64,000 nucleotides of DNA from Mesorhizobium loti R88b (GCF_013170845.1 NZ_CP033367.1:6325001-6389000); one strand, 5' to 3'. Positions 18,475 to 32,383 are shown, numbered from the stretch's first letter. The notes: generated by a model not told the origin, from the sequence alone. Made by a program: numbers and translations.

Positions 18475-18927
18475 CTAATTCAGCAGGAGAAGCGAAGCGT
18501 TGAGCAGAGTGGCGAACGCCACCCACGCCGCGTAAGGCACGAACAGCCAGCCGGACAGTCGGTCGCTGTTCCAGACCTTGACGATGAATAGAACAATGCT
18601 GGCGAGAAGAAGCAGGATGACGACCAAGGCAGGCCCCATCATCCTGGCGCCGAAGAAGGTTGGTGACCATGCGAAATTCAGGACGAGTTGGACGCCCCAG
18701 ACCTTCATCGCTGTTCCCTTGGGTTCTCGCACCCAAGTCCGCCAGCCAGCCACGGCGATCAGCACATAGAGCAATGTCCAGGCAGGTCCAAAGACCCAGT
18801 TGGGCGGATTGAAGGGTGGCTTGGCCAGCGATGCATACCAGGCGCCCGGCAGCGTTGCGTAACCAATCAACAGGCCACCGCCCAGCACCAGCACGAGGAA
18901 CACCAGAAGCGACAGATATCTTTGCAA
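18475..18927 (-). CDS. tspO: TspO/MBR-family tryptophan-rich membrane protein
   Basis: A 150-residue integral membrane protein with five predicted helices, matching the family length. The conserved signatures are WYASLAKPPFNPPNWVFGPA (loop 1 and helix 2), YVLIAVAGWRTW, QLVLNFAWSPTFFG and PYAAWVAFATLLN. TspO proteins bind tetrapyrroles and in alphaproteobacteria modulate stress and photopigment or haem-related responses in the envelope. The gene appears monocistronic between a thioesterase and an rRNA methyltransferase. Confidence 0.93.
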   Translation of the reverse strand: MQRYLSLLVFLVLVLGGGLLIGYATLPGAWYASLAKPPFNPPNWVFGPAWTLLYVLIAVAGWRTWVREPKGTAMKVWGVQLVLNFAWSPTFFGARMMGPALVVILLLLASIVLFIVKVWNSDRLSGWLFVPYAAWVAFATLLNASLLLLN

Positions 18928-19003
18928 GAATTCTACCCCGTGATGACGGCGCGGTGCCGCGCATCTGAAACTGGAGCGCCGTCGCCAGCTGTCAACGGCA
19001 GCG

Positions 19004-20317
19004 TCAATTCGCCCTGCGCATGGCGCAGAAGTAGAACCCGTCCGTGCCGCTCAACGCCGGCGACAAGGAAATATCCCCGCCAGCGGCGATCCGCGCGGCC
19101 GTCTCGTGACCCGGAAAATGGCCATTCCACAATGCGCGATGGTCGACCGGAACAAAGCCGCTGCTGCGCTCGCGAAACGCCGCGATCTGTTCCCCGTTCT
19201 CTTCGTCGAACACCGAACAGGTGATGTAGACCAGCAGGCCGCCAGGTTTGACATACATCTTGGCGGCATCGAGGATCGCCGACTGTTCGCCCTTGCGGGC
19301 ATCGAGCTGCCTTTGCGTCAGCCGCCATTTGGCGTCGGGGCGGCGCCGCCAGGTGCCACTGCCGGTGCAGGGCGCGTCGACCAGCACGATGTCCATATGG
19401 TTGCCGAGCGGGGCAAGTTCGGCCGGCTTGGTGACGACCTGCACGTTGCGGTTTTCCGAGCGGCGGATGCGGTCGAAGATCGGCGCCAGCCGCGCCTTTT
19501 CGGCATCATGGGCAAAGATCTGGCCGCGATTGTCCATCGCCGCCGACAGCGCCAACGTCTTGCCGCCGGCGCCGGCGCAGAAGTCGAGCAGCTGCATGCC
19601 GGCTTCGGCGCCGGCAAGGGTCGCGGCTATCTGCGAACCCTCGTCCTGGACCTCGAACCAGCCTTTCTGGAAGGCGGGCTCGGCCTGCACGTTCGGGTGC
19701 CTGCCATCGCCGTCGATGGGCGGAATGCGGATGCCCTGCGGCGCGATCCGGGCGGGCTTTGCCCCTGTATCAGCCAGTTCCTTGAGGACCTTGGCGCGAT
19801 CGGCTTGCAGCGTGTTGACCCTGATGTCGAGCGGCGGACGGGTCGCCAGCGCCGCGCCCTCCCCGACCCAGGTCTCGCCGAAGGCGCGTTCGAAAAGCGG
19901 CTCGCACCAATCGGGTATGTCGGCGCGCACCGCGCCCGGCGCGTCGGCAAGCTGGCGTTCGGCGATCGTCTGCAGTTCCGTGGCGCTGAGCAGTGGCGGC
20001 GCGAACTTGTCGCCCTCGAGCGCATCATTGAGCGACTGGGCCGTCTGCCCCCATTCGAGCAGCAAAGCGCCAAAGCCGATGGCGCGTGGCGTGTCTTCGC
20101 CGAGCAACCAGCCGGCGGAGCGCTTGTGGCGCAGCGCGTCATAGACAATGTTGCCGATCGCCGCGCGATCACCGCCGCCGGCAAAGCGGTGCGAGAGCCC
20201 CCAATCCTTCAGCGCGTCGGCCACCGGCCGGTGACGCCGGCCAATGTCCTCCAGCACTTCAATGGCCGCAGCCAGCCGTCCGCCCAGTCGCATTCGTCGT
20301 TCCATCAAATCGAGCAC
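19004..20317 (-). CDS. RsmB-type (NOL1/NOP2/Sun) RNA cytosine-C5 methyltransferase
   Basis: A 437-residue protein with an N-terminal NusB-like helical region (about 1-140) and a C-terminal Rossmann methyltransferase. The S-adenosylmethionine loop is LLDFCAGAGGKTLALSA, motif IV is LVDAPCTGSGTWRRRPDAKW with its cysteine, and motif VI is VYITCSVFDEENGEQI, with the catalytic TCS cysteine. Such enzymes make m5C in 16S rRNA (position 967 in Escherichia coli RsmB). The assignment to rRNA is by family, and the exact site is not proven. The start could equally be the ATG at 20305. Confidence 0.88.
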   Translation of the reverse strand: MLDLMERRMRLGGRLAAAIEVLEDIGRRHRPVADALKDWGLSHRFAGGGDRAAIGNIVYDALRHKRSAGWLLGEDTPRAIGFGALLLEWGQTAQSLNDALEGDKFAPPLLSATELQTIAERQLADAPGAVRADIPDWCEPLFERAFGETWVGEGAALATRPPLDIRVNTLQADRAKVLKELADTGAKPARIAPQGIRIPPIDGDGRHPNVQAEPAFQKGWFEVQDEGSQIAATLAGAEAGMQLLDFCAGAGGKTLALSAAMDNRGQIFAHDAEKARLAPIFDRIRRSENRNVQVVTKPAELAPLGNHMDIVLVDAPCTGSGTWRRRPDAKWRLTQRQLDARKGEQSAILDAAKMYVKPGGLLVYITCSVFDEENGEQIAAFRERSSGFVPVDHRALWNGHFPGHETAARIAAGGDISLSPALSGTDGFYFCAMRRAN

Positions 20318-20614
20318 AAATCTCTCGGCCTGCTCTTAGAGCCTTTCGCGTCAGGATTGAACCCCGCCCCGTCCGGCGATGAACAGGCGGCCCGAGCGCG
20401 CGCTGCGAAATCTGTCCGATCAACAAATCTCCCGGGCCGGGAACAGCAGATCGATCAATAGATAAAAGGTCTCTAATGTTCGTAACTGGTGCCTGCAAGC
20501 ACGGCCCGTGGCGCAACCGCTCTGCTTTCCAAGTTTTTCGGTTGGGAATACTCTCCACACCATGATTCGCGGCGCGGAAAACGCGGACCGGCGGATCGTT
20601 TTGAGGAGAGGGCA

Positions 20615-21292
20615 ATGAAGACTTATCTGGCGGAAGTTTTGGGAACATTCCTGTTGGTGTTCATCGGCACGGCGTCGGTGGTGACGGGCGGCTTCGGCGG
20701 CGCGCTGCCGCTCGGTCAGGAAGGCATCGGTCTGGCATTCGGCATCGGCCTGATCGCGGCGGCCTATGCGATCGGCCCGATTTCGGGCGCGCATCTCAAT
20801 CCGGCCGTCACGCTCGGCGTCTTCCTCGCCGGCCGGCTGCCGGCCAAGGACGTCATCCCCTACTGGATCGCGCAGGTCATCGGCGCCATCCTGGCCTCGC
20901 TGGCGCTGTGGATCATCGTCTCCGGCAAGGCCGGCGAACCCGTCACCAACTTCGGTGCCAATGGTTGGGACGTGGCGAAATGGGGCATGAGCTCGGCGTT
21001 CCTGTGGGAATTGATCGGCACCTTCACTTTCGTCACCGTGATCCTCGGTGTTACCGCTGAAAAGCACTCGACGGCGTTTGCCGGCCTGGTCATCGGCCTG
21101 ACGCTGGCGGGCATCCACTTCGCCATGATCCCGGTCACCGGCACCTCGGTCAATCCGGCGCGCTCGATCGGCCCGGCGCTGTTCACCGGCGGTGCGGCGC
21201 TGAGCCAGCTCTGGCTGTTCATCGTCGCGCCATTGATCGGTGGCGCCATTGCCGGCGTCGTCGCCAAGGCACGTGTCTTCGAAAAGGATTGA
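20615..21292 (+). CDS. aqpZ: Aquaporin / MIP-family channel
   Basis: A 225-residue channel with six membrane helices and both half-helix NPA boxes, HLNPAVTLG and VNPARSIGPAL. The ATG at 20615 follows GAGGAGAG; the frame upstream is not coding. The helix-1 signature MKTYLAEVLGTFLLVFIGT and the position of the conserved arginine after the second NPA place it in the water-selective AqpZ group rather than glycerol facilitators. It moves water across the inner membrane for osmotic adjustment. A strong hairpin 17 bp past the stop separates it from katG. Confidence 0.92.
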   Translation: MKTYLAEVLGTFLLVFIGTASVVTGGFGGALPLGQEGIGLAFGIGLIAAAYAIGPISGAHLNPAVTLGVFLAGRLPAKDVIPYWIAQVIGAILASLALWIIVSGKAGEPVTNFGANGWDVAKWGMSSAFLWELIGTFTFVTVILGVTAEKHSTAFAGLVIGLTLAGIHFAMIPVTGTSVNPARSIGPALFTGGAALSQLWLFIVAPLIGGAIAGVVAKARVFEKD

Positions 21293-21309
21293 TTTCGAAG
21301 CTGAAATGC

Positions 21310-21341
21310 AAAAGGCGCGGGCCATGGCCCGCGCCTTTTTT
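21310..21341. terminator. Bidirectional intrinsic terminator between aqpZ and katG
   Basis: AAAAGGCGCGGGCC (21310-21323) and GGCCCGCGCCTTTT (21326-21339) form a perfect 14-bp stem with a 2-nt loop, flanked by T-runs on both strands. It serves the two convergent genes. Confidence 0.92.
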
Positions 21342-21363
21342 GTTGGATAGAGCTCTGTCCGGA

Positions 21364-23670
<2,307 letters not shown>

Positions 23671-23731
23671 CTAGGCGGTATCTGCGATAAAAACAAATTG
23701 CCTTTCCTGTTCATTTCGATAGGATTTTCTT

Positions 23732-24631
23732 ATGATCGGATTGACAGTTCGCCAGATGCATTATTTCGACGCGCTGGCGCAGACGCTGCATTTCGGGCGT
23801 GCCGCCAAGCTCGCCGGTGTCAGCCAGCCGGCGCTGTCCGCGCAGATCGCCGAGATGGAGCAGCGGCTGAACTGCCGGCTGTTCGAACGCGGCGGCAAAT
23901 CGGTGCGCATGACTGACGAGGCATCAGCGCTTTTGCCACGCATCGAGCGCATCCTGGCCGACATACGCGATGTCGAAACGACGGCGCGGCGCGGCCGCAC
24001 GGCGATGGAAGGGCGCTTCCGGCTGGGCATCATCCCGACCGTCGCGCCCTATCTGTTGCCGCGCGCTTTGCCCGAACTGAAAAAGCATTTTCCGGCCTTG
24101 CAGCTCGAACTTCGCGAGGCGGTCACCGCTGCCCTGGTCGAGGACACAGCCTCGCGAAAACTCGACGCTTTCATCGCCGCCCTTCCGCTCGACCATCCGG
24201 GCCTGATCACCGAGGCGCTGTTTCCCGACCGCTTCTTCCTCGCCGTGCCGGCAGGCGACCCGGCCTTCGCCTCGCCGCCGGTGCCACCCGAGAGTCCGGC
24301 GCTGGAACGACTGATGCTGCTGGAGGAAGGCCACTGCCTGCGCGAACAGGCGCTTGCCGTCTGCGGCAATGTACGGCCAGTGGCAATGGCCAGCTACGGC
24401 GCCACCAGCCTGACCACGCTCCTGCAGATGGTGGCACACGGGCTCGGCGTCACGCTGATCCCCGAAATGGCCACGGGGCCCGCCGGCACCATCCCTGACC
24501 TCAAGATCGTGCCGTTCCAGGAGCCGATGCCGCAACGCATGATCTGCCTGGCCTGGCAGCGGAACAATGCCAGGCATGGGGAGTGCGTGGAGCTGGCTAA
24601 GATTGTGAGGGGGTTGGGGGTGGGAGTGTGA
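23732..24631 (+). CDS. oxyR: OxyR-type LysR-family peroxide sensor
   Basis: A 299-residue LysR-family activator. The N-terminal helix-turn-helix is FGRAAKLAGVSQPALSAQIA. In the sensor domain the redox pair is present in EEGHCLREQALAVCG: Cys202 and Cys211 keep the nine-residue spacing of Escherichia coli Cys199 and Cys208. Peroxide is expected to form the disulphide and switch on katG, which is divergent 178 bp away. The intergenic region is AT-rich and contains GATAGG- and GCGATA-type half-sites (about 23670-23725) that could be OxyR contacts, but a full operator was not resolved. Confidence 0.95.
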   Translation: MIGLTVRQMHYFDALAQTLHFGRAAKLAGVSQPALSAQIAEMEQRLNCRLFERGGKSVRMTDEASALLPRIERILADIRDVETTARRGRTAMEGRFRLGIIPTVAPYLLPRALPELKKHFPALQLELREAVTAALVEDTASRKLDAFIAALPLDHPGLITEALFPDRFFLAVPAGDPAFASPPVPPESPALERLMLLEEGHCLREQALAVCGNVRPVAMASYGATSLTTLLQMVAHGLGVTLIPEMATGPAGTIPDLKIVPFQEPMPQRMICLAWQRNNARHGECVELAKIVRGLGVGV

Positions 24632-25179
24632 ACGTTGCGTGAGATGTGCTTTTCAAGTGTGCCTTTAACTCAAGGCCACCCTTAGGTCCGCCACCATTTG
24701 AACGACAGCTTCGCGCCTCGTGTAAGCCGTAGCGATCAGGTCCGTTGCATCCGACAAGCAGTCACTGCCAACAGCCACGCGAGAAGGCGCGGATTAGCCG
24801 CCGGCTCGATATTCTGCGGCTGTTGCGACAAATATCTCACATGGGTCGGCGAATTGTCCGTCCAACTCGACCCGGCCCACCGCCTCTTCGATTTTCGCCC
24901 CGCGTCGTCGTCTACCCCGAAACACGACCTGGGGCTATGGTTGCTCTACCATCGCGATCTCAGGCGCACCAAAACGGGTAAGAATCTTTCGAATACATGA
25001 TCGGGGGTATCTCAACACGGAGTGCGTTGTTCGAGGCAGGCTGCCTGTACAAACTGAGAACGGTTGCAGGCTGATTCCATCAGCCAGATTTCGAACAAGC
25101 CGCTACGGTGAATAGGTGCCTTGCAAAATCAGGACGCGTTGGGCACGTTGGCTTGCCAGCTTTTGGAGCAAGCCACAGG
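24632..25179. other. Intergenic stretch, nothing recognised
   Basis: About 550 bases downstream of oxyR. Short frames at 24698-25000 have no family resemblance and no convincing start signal. It presumably includes the promoter of the AraC-type regulator. No repeat or RNA structure was detected by eye. Confidence 0.45.
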
Positions 25180-26247
25180 ATGGATTCGCCAACGCCGCAA
25201 ATGCGCCGCGCCCCGAACCTTTTGAACCTGCACATCCATGCCGGCGATGCGCGCGAATTCGAGCTTTGGCGGTCGGCCTACGCCCCGCTTTATGAAATGG
25301 ATGCGGAAAGCCCGACGGCCCGCTCGGCGTTCAGCGCAGGATTGACGAGCTACAATTTGGCCAACGTGGTGATTATCGACGGCCGCTCTTCAGCCGAAAC
25401 CCTGGAGCGCAACGCGCGCACGCTCGCGCGCAGCAACATCGATCACATCAGCCTCACGGTCCGCTCGCAGGGCGGGTTCGGTCTCGACATCGAGGGCCGC
25501 GCGACGGAGGTCCACACCGGCGATATATGCGTCCTCGACATGACGCGCCGCAGCACATTGCGCTCGACCGACTACAAGAGCCTGACACTCGTTTTGCCGC
25601 GGACGCTGCTGGAGCCGCATGTCGCGGATCTCGACACGCTGCACGGCAGGATTCTGCCAAGGGACAGCGCGCTCAACACGATGCTTGCCGCCCATATGCG
25701 CTTGCTCTATGCGCAGGCTCCCGCGCTTATGCTGCCCGACATTCACGCTGCCGCGCAGGCCACGGCGGCTATGGTCGCGGCATTCGCGGGGCCATCGAGT
25801 GACGGGCGGGATATGATCGCTCAGATTTCCGCCGGCGCCTCTCTCAAGGCCTGCCGCAAGATGATCGACGCCAATCTCCACGATCCCTGGATGGGGCCGG
25901 AGTTCCTGTGCAACAAGCTCGGCGTGTCGCGGGCGAAACTCTATCGCATGTTCGAACCGCTGGGCGGGGTCACCCTCTATATCCAACGGCGGCGGCTGAT
26001 GCGCGCCTACCGATTCACAATCGATCCGGCCTATGCCCAGGAGCGCATCAGCGCCATCGCCATCCGATGCGGTTTCGGCAATGTGTCGGTCTTCAACCGC
26101 GCCTTTCGCCAGGCCCACGGCATGTCGCCGACCGAATTACGCGCTGCTTCGCTCAGCCGAGAGATGCACGACACCGAACTGGTCGGCGATCGCGCATTCA
26201 AGACCATGGATCGCTGGCTTCGCGGCGAAGGCGTGGCGGCAGCCTAG
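25180..26247 (+). CDS. AraC-family transcriptional regulator
   Basis: From the ATG at 25180 the protein has 355 residues; the same frame extends to a GTG at 25108, and neither start has a perfect ribosome site. The N-terminal half is a cupin-like ligand-binding domain (FSAGLTSYNLANVVIIDGRS, VRSQGGFGLDIEGRA). The C-terminal AraC double helix-turn-helix has LCNKLGVSRAKLYRMFEPLG for the first and ISAIAIRCGFGNVSVFNRAF for the second, ending HGMSPTELR. Neither ligand nor target can be inferred. The next gene is an autotransporter, 244 bp away, which is a possible target. Confidence 0.9.
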   Translation: MDSPTPQMRRAPNLLNLHIHAGDAREFELWRSAYAPLYEMDAESPTARSAFSAGLTSYNLANVVIIDGRSSAETLERNARTLARSNIDHISLTVRSQGGFGLDIEGRATEVHTGDICVLDMTRRSTLRSTDYKSLTLVLPRTLLEPHVADLDTLHGRILPRDSALNTMLAAHMRLLYAQAPALMLPDIHAAAQATAAMVAAFAGPSSDGRDMIAQISAGASLKACRKMIDANLHDPWMGPEFLCNKLGVSRAKLYRMFEPLGGVTLYIQRRRLMRAYRFTIDPAYAQERISAIAIRCGFGNVSVFNRAFRQAHGMSPTELRAASLSREMHDTELVGDRAFKTMDRWLRGEGVAAA

Positions 26248-26385
26248 ACTGCTGGCGTCCGGCGCCTTCCATATCGGCCACGCTTGATTGGCTTGCACAC
26301 GGCTGTGGGGAATCGCAGCTCGCGTCACTGCGGCAAGTTTTATTCGTGTCCGTCATCAAGGGAGGGCGCGCCTGCTTGGCCCGGC

Positions 26386-26411
26386 TTTGCATGGCGTCTC
26401 ATTTTCTTGAC
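26386..26411 (+). repeat. Left copy of a 26-bp direct repeat flanking the autotransporter gene
   Basis: This 26-bp segment (starting TTTGCATGG and ending CTTGAC) matches 29299-29324 at 23 of 26 positions. It lies about 80 bp before the autotransporter start and contains TTGAC, so it could also include a -35 box. Confidence 0.6.
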
Positions 26412-26491
26412 CCAGCGTCTCATTCCTCTCGCCCCGCCTTGCAGGCCGTGACGCGTCTGCGAATTGTCCGGTTGTTTTAGGGGAGGCGAAT

Positions 26492-29206
26492 GTGGGCGAG
26501 ACAATACCGGCAAATGAAGGTCCAGTGGCGGCTTGTGCGGCCGCCGAGCTGCCCGGCCGCCGAGCCTCCGCAAAGCGCAAGCCCGCACTGGGGCGCGGCA
26601 TCGCTCGAAACGTGGCGCTTCTACTTCTGGCGTGCACGGCATTGGGGATAGGCCCCGCGCTGGCGGGTGGTGGGCGCGGAGGCCTCAATGCAAGTGGTGA
26701 CGGCGGAGGAGACAGCGCGACCGGCGCCGGCGGCAGCGGTCAGAATGGAGGGGGCGGTGTCGGTGGCGGCGGCGGCGGCGGTGGCGCCGGCGTCACCGGC
26801 GGCACCGGAGGAGCGGGCAGCGGGGCGGGCGGCGGCGGCATCGGCGGACAGACGGCCGGAGCGGATGGCGACAATGGCAAGAATGGTCAATCCTTTGGCG
26901 CCTCTGGCGGCGGTGGCGGCGGCGGGGCGCACGGCTTCGTCGGTGTGGCGCTTCCCCAGGCGGCCTCGACCGGCGGCAACGGCGGCAATGGCGGCAATGG
27001 CGCGGCAGGGGTAAGCGGCGGCGGCGGCGGCGGCGCCGGCGGCTACGGCGCGGTTGTCACCAGCGCCGACGCTTTTCGCGCCCTTGGCGTGGCGGTGACC
27101 GGCGGCAACGGCGGTGCGGGCGGCTCCGGCTTGAATGGCGGCAATGGTGGTAGCGGCGGCATCGGACTGCTGTTCACCGATCCCGGCGGGGTGGAGACCG
27201 GCATCGCAAGTGCTGTCTCCGGAGGCAATGGCGGGACTGGCGGATCACCCGGCGCCGGCGGCACCGGCCTCGTCGGCAGCAATTTGAACTTCATCCTTTC
27301 CGGGAGCATCTCGGGAGGCCTGAGCGGTGATGGCGTGACGCGTGCCAACAGCATCGTCTTCACCGGCGGTGACAATGTCCTCACCTTCGCCAACCAGACA
27401 TCCGGCCTCACCGGCGCCATCTCTCTTACCGGCTCGCTCACCTTCAATCAGTCGACGGCCGCGACACTCGACCAGGCCATCACCGGCAGCGGATCGGTGA
27501 CCAAAGCCGGCAGCGCTATGCTGACCCTGTCCGGGACAAGCACCTATACCGGCGCGACAACGGTGAGCACGGGCATGCTCGGCGTGACCGGCTCCATCGC
27601 GGCGTCGTCGCTGACCACGGTTCAAAGTGGCGCCTATCTTGCCGGCACCGGCGCCGTCGGCGCGGCCGTGATCAATGCAGGGGGAAGCCTTGTCGCGGGT
27701 GACGGTATGCCGGGAACGTCGATGACGCTCTCAAGCCTGACGATGCAGTCGGGCGCCTTTTATGGGGTGGTCGTTGATCCGACGTCTTCCTCTTTCGCCA
27801 ACGTCACCGGTAACGCGTCGCTCGGCGGCGCCACCGTCTTCCCGCTTTTTGCCAGCGGCAGCTATGTCTCCAAACAGTACACGATCCTGACCGCCGGCAG
27901 CATCACCGGCGCTTTCGACCCCACAACGACCAACGCCAACCTGCCGTCCGGCTTCCACACCTCGCTCAGCTACGACGACACGCATGCCTATCTCGATCTG
28001 CAGCTGAATTTCGTTCCGCCACCAGGCACCGGATTGTCCGGCAACCAGCAGAATGTCGCCGACGCCATCGTCAATTTCTTCGACACCACAGGCAGCATAC
28101 CGATAGTGTTCGGCGGCCTGACGCCGGCCGAACTGACGCAGCTTTCCGGCGAGGCCGGCACCGGCGCGCAGCAGACGACATTTTATGCTATGGACCAGTT
28201 CCTGGGCCTGATCACCGATCCCTTCATCACCGGGCGCGTCGCTCCAGCCGATGGCGCTCCCGACACCCAGGCATCGGGCGGCCTGGCCTATGCCGAGGAG
28301 GGTGACGCCGCGGGCAAGCACGACGCCTTTGCGGCCCTGTCCGCCGGGCCCAATCAGCCCATCGAACAACGCTGGCGCGCCTGGGCGGCCGGCTATGGCG
28401 GCTCGCAGCTGACCGACGGCAACGCCATTGTCGGGTCGAACGACACCCGTACCAACCTTTACGGCTTCGCGGCTGGCGCCGACTATCATCTGTCGCCCGA
28501 TACGGTCGTCGGCTTCGCGCTGGCCGGCGGCGGCACCCGCTTCAGCGTCGATGGCCAAGGCAGCGGCCGCTCCGACCTGTTCCAGGCTGGCGCCTTCTTC
28601 CGCCACAATGCAGGCGCCACCTACCTGACCGGCGCCTTGGCCTATGGCTGGCAGGATTTTACCACGGACCGGTTCGTGACCGTGTCGGGCACCGATCACC
28701 TGCGCGGCGAATTCGACGCCAATGCCTGGTCGGGCCGCATCGAGGGCGGCTATCGCCTGGCGGCCGGCGGCATCGGTTTCACGCCTTATGCGGCCGCCCA
28801 GTTCACCGCCTTCGACATGCCTTCCTATGCCGAGCACGCGATCAGCGGCGCCGACACCTTCGCGCTGACCTACAACGCCAGGAACCTGACCGACACCCGC
28901 GCCGAACTCGGCCTGCGCCTGGACAAGTCCTTTGCGATGGCCGACGGCGACCTCACGCTGCGCGGACGCCTGGCCTGGGCGCATGACTTCAGCCCGGACC
29001 GCAGCCTGACCGCGACTTTCCAGACGCTGCCCGGCGCCAGCTTCGTGGTTAACGGGGCGGCCATGGCGCAGGACTCCGCGCTGGTGACCGCGGCGGCCGA
29101 GCGGAAATGGCTGAACGGCTGGTCGGCGGCGGCAAGCTTCGAGGGCGAATTTTCGGACGTCACCCGGTCCTATTCCGGCAAGGGCGTGCTGCGCTATGCG
29201 TGGTGA
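26492..29206 (+). CDS. Autotransporter with glycine-rich passenger (type Va secretion)
   Basis: A 904-residue protein starting at a GTG five bases after GGGGAGG; the ATG two bases earlier opens a frame that stops early. It has an extended signal peptide (basic region to about 38, hydrophobic stretch NVALLLLACTALGIGPALAG). A passenger very rich in Gly-Gly-Asn/Ala repeats (about 60-260) follows, then autotransporter-associated beta-helix repeats (LTLSGTSTYTGATTVSTGML). A C-terminal 12-strand beta-barrel (about 630-904) begins near RWRAWAAGYGGSQ and ends in the terminal aromatic (LRYAW). It should insert in the outer membrane and display the passenger, plausibly for adhesion or biofilm. The glycine-rich part resembles PE-PGRS sequence only in composition. 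Confidence 0.9.
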   Translation: MGETIPANEGPVAACAAAELPGRRASAKRKPALGRGIARNVALLLLACTALGIGPALAGGGRGGLNASGDGGGDSATGAGGSGQNGGGGVGGGGGGGGAGVTGGTGGAGSGAGGGGIGGQTAGADGDNGKNGQSFGASGGGGGGGAHGFVGVALPQAASTGGNGGNGGNGAAGVSGGGGGGAGGYGAVVTSADAFRALGVAVTGGNGGAGGSGLNGGNGGSGGIGLLFTDPGGVETGIASAVSGGNGGTGGSPGAGGTGLVGSNLNFILSGSISGGLSGDGVTRANSIVFTGGDNVLTFANQTSGLTGAISLTGSLTFNQSTAATLDQAITGSGSVTKAGSAMLTLSGTSTYTGATTVSTGMLGVTGSIAASSLTTVQSGAYLAGTGAVGAAVINAGGSLVAGDGMPGTSMTLSSLTMQSGAFYGVVVDPTSSSFANVTGNASLGGATVFPLFASGSYVSKQYTILTAGSITGAFDPTTTNANLPSGFHTSLSYDDTHAYLDLQLNFVPPPGTGLSGNQQNVADAIVNFFDTTGSIPIVFGGLTPAELTQLSGEAGTGAQQTTFYAMDQFLGLITDPFITGRVAPADGAPDTQASGGLAYAEEGDAAGKHDAFAALSAGPNQPIEQRWRAWAAGYGGSQLTDGNAIVGSNDTRTNLYGFAAGADYHLSPDTVVGFALAGGGTRFSVDGQGSGRSDLFQAGAFFRHNAGATYLTGALAYGWQDFTTDRFVTVSGTDHLRGEFDANAWSGRIEGGYRLAAGGIGFTPYAAAQFTAFDMPSYAEHAISGADTFALTYNARNLTDTRAELGLRLDKSFAMADGDLTLRGRLAWAHDFSPDRSLTATFQTLPGASFVVNGAAMAQDSALVTAAAERKWLNGWSAAASFEGEFSDVTRSYSGKGVLRYAW

Positions 29207-29298
29207 CTTTATTGGAGGCGAGTTACAGGCGTGCGGATCCACGGCAGTTGCAGGCGTATTATGCCGAGCGGGGCTGGCGTATCGCTGCCGACCCTGAT

Positions 29299-29324
29299 TT
29301 TGCAAGGTGTCTCATTTCCTTGAC
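29299..29324 (+). repeat. Right copy of the 26-bp direct repeat flanking the autotransporter gene
   Basis: It matches 26386-26411 with three mismatches, in the same orientation. Weaker similarity continues for about 20 bp on either side. It lies 93 bp after the autotransporter stop. Confidence 0.6.
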
Positions 29325-29765
29325 GTGCGTTTCTTTATTGGTGCCTCGCCTTGCCGTCCCTGGATTCCCCGCTACGGTCGCAAAAAAGGCGATTGAGGCC
29401 GCGGGCCGGCCGGGAGAATAGATACTGAAGGAAAAGTCAGACACCGGCCGAAACGGAGGACGTCAGCGCCGTAGCGGCGGAAGTGGTCCGCCTGTTTCAA
29501 ACCGGAATGACCGACGAAACTGATTGAAAGTCGCCGTCCGCACCCGTTTCAGGTGGACATGGAGCGTGCTGGCTAAGCTTGATATCCAGTGCGATCTCCC
29601 CCAGCAACCTCTCCACATGGCCCCGAATGACAAAGTCGCTTAGAACGGCAGCTTATAGCAAATCCCGGCCGAAACCTGCCAGGCCGGTCCCGGCCTCCAA
29701 GGCGACATCACAACATCTGCGCGGCAATGTCTGGTTTTAGCGCTAAGCAGAGCACCCAATCCCCA
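29325..29765. other. Intergenic stretch, nothing recognised
   Basis: About 440 bases between the autotransporter repeat and the acyl-CoA ligase stop codon. No coding frame with family resemblance was found on either strand. A CGGCC-rich segment near 29660-29705 has partial symmetry and could be a terminator remnant. Confidence 0.4.
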
Positions 29766-31538
<1,773 letters not shown>

Positions 31539-31681
31539 CGCCGTCTCCTCCCGGGATAAGCCAACCTATCAGCCCGTCAGGGCGGTGGAAATCCCGTCGA
31601 TGGTACTGGCGGTCGTCTAACGGCGAGCACTGCCGCGACGACCCCACTCGTCCATCCGCCCCGGCAGCTGTCCACCCTCCC

Positions 31682-32383
31682 TCAAGGGGAAGCGAGCGCG
31701 CTCATCTTCGCGGCGATGTCGCGCACGAGCGCCTCATCCGCCACCGAACGATCTTTCCTGGAGGCCACAAGGCAGGCCTGCGACTTCAGCACGACGCCAT
31801 CGCCCAGCACCTTGAGATGGTTGGCGCGCAGCGTCGAGCCCGACGAGGTGATGTCGACGATGACATCGGCAAGCCCGGCCGCAGGCGCGCCTTCGGTGGC
31901 GCCCAGGCTCTCGACGATACGATAGACCTGGATGCCGTGTTTCTGTGAGAAGAATTGCTGCGTCAGCCGCCAGTATTTGGTGGCGATGCGCAGCCGCCGG
32001 CCGTGGCGCTGGCGGAAATCGGCGGCGACGTCGTCGAGATCGGCCATGTTGTCGACGTCGAGCCAGATCTCCGGCACCGCCACCACGACATCGGCATGGC
32101 CGAAGCCGAGACGGGCAACGATCTCGGCGCGGGTCTCCCAGTCGGCGAGATTGTCCCGCACCAGATCCTCGCCGGTAATGCCGAGATCGACCGCGCCCTG
32201 GCCGATTTCGCCCGCTATTTCGGAAGCCGACAGGAAGGCGACTTCGACAGTGTCCAGGCCCTCGACGCGGGCGTGATATTTGCGCTCGTCACCCGGCAGG
32301 CTGATGGCGAGGCCAGCCTTGGCCAGCACCTCCAGCGCCTGCTCCTTCAACCGGCCCTTCGACGGGATCGCCAGCGTGATCAT
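31682..32383 (-). CDS. hisG: ATP phosphoribosyltransferase, short catalytic subunit
   Basis: A 233-residue short-form HisG that joins ATP and PRPP in the first step of histidine synthesis. Family signatures are [46 protein letters not shown] and the PRPP loop [15 protein letters not shown]. The short form lacks the regulatory ACT-like domain and needs HisZ, encoded immediately upstream. The ATG overlaps the hisZ stop (ATGA), so the pair is translationally coupled in the order hisS-hisZ-hisG. Confidence 0.96.
   Translation of the reverse strand: MITLAIPSKGRLKEQALEVLAKAGLAISLPGDERKYHARVEGLDTVEVAFLSASEIAGEIGQGAVDLGITGEDLVRDNLADWETRAEIVARLGFGHADVVVAVPEIWLDVDNMADLDDVAADFRQRHGRRLRIATKYWRLTQQFFSQKHGIQVYRIVESLGATEGAPAAGLADVIVDITSSGSTLRANHLKVLGDGVVLKSQACLVASRKDRSVADEALVRDIAAKMSALASP

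Noticed and set aside
27731..29305. 524-residue minus-strand open frame
   Set aside because: Antisense to the autotransporter barrel region; no family resemblance.
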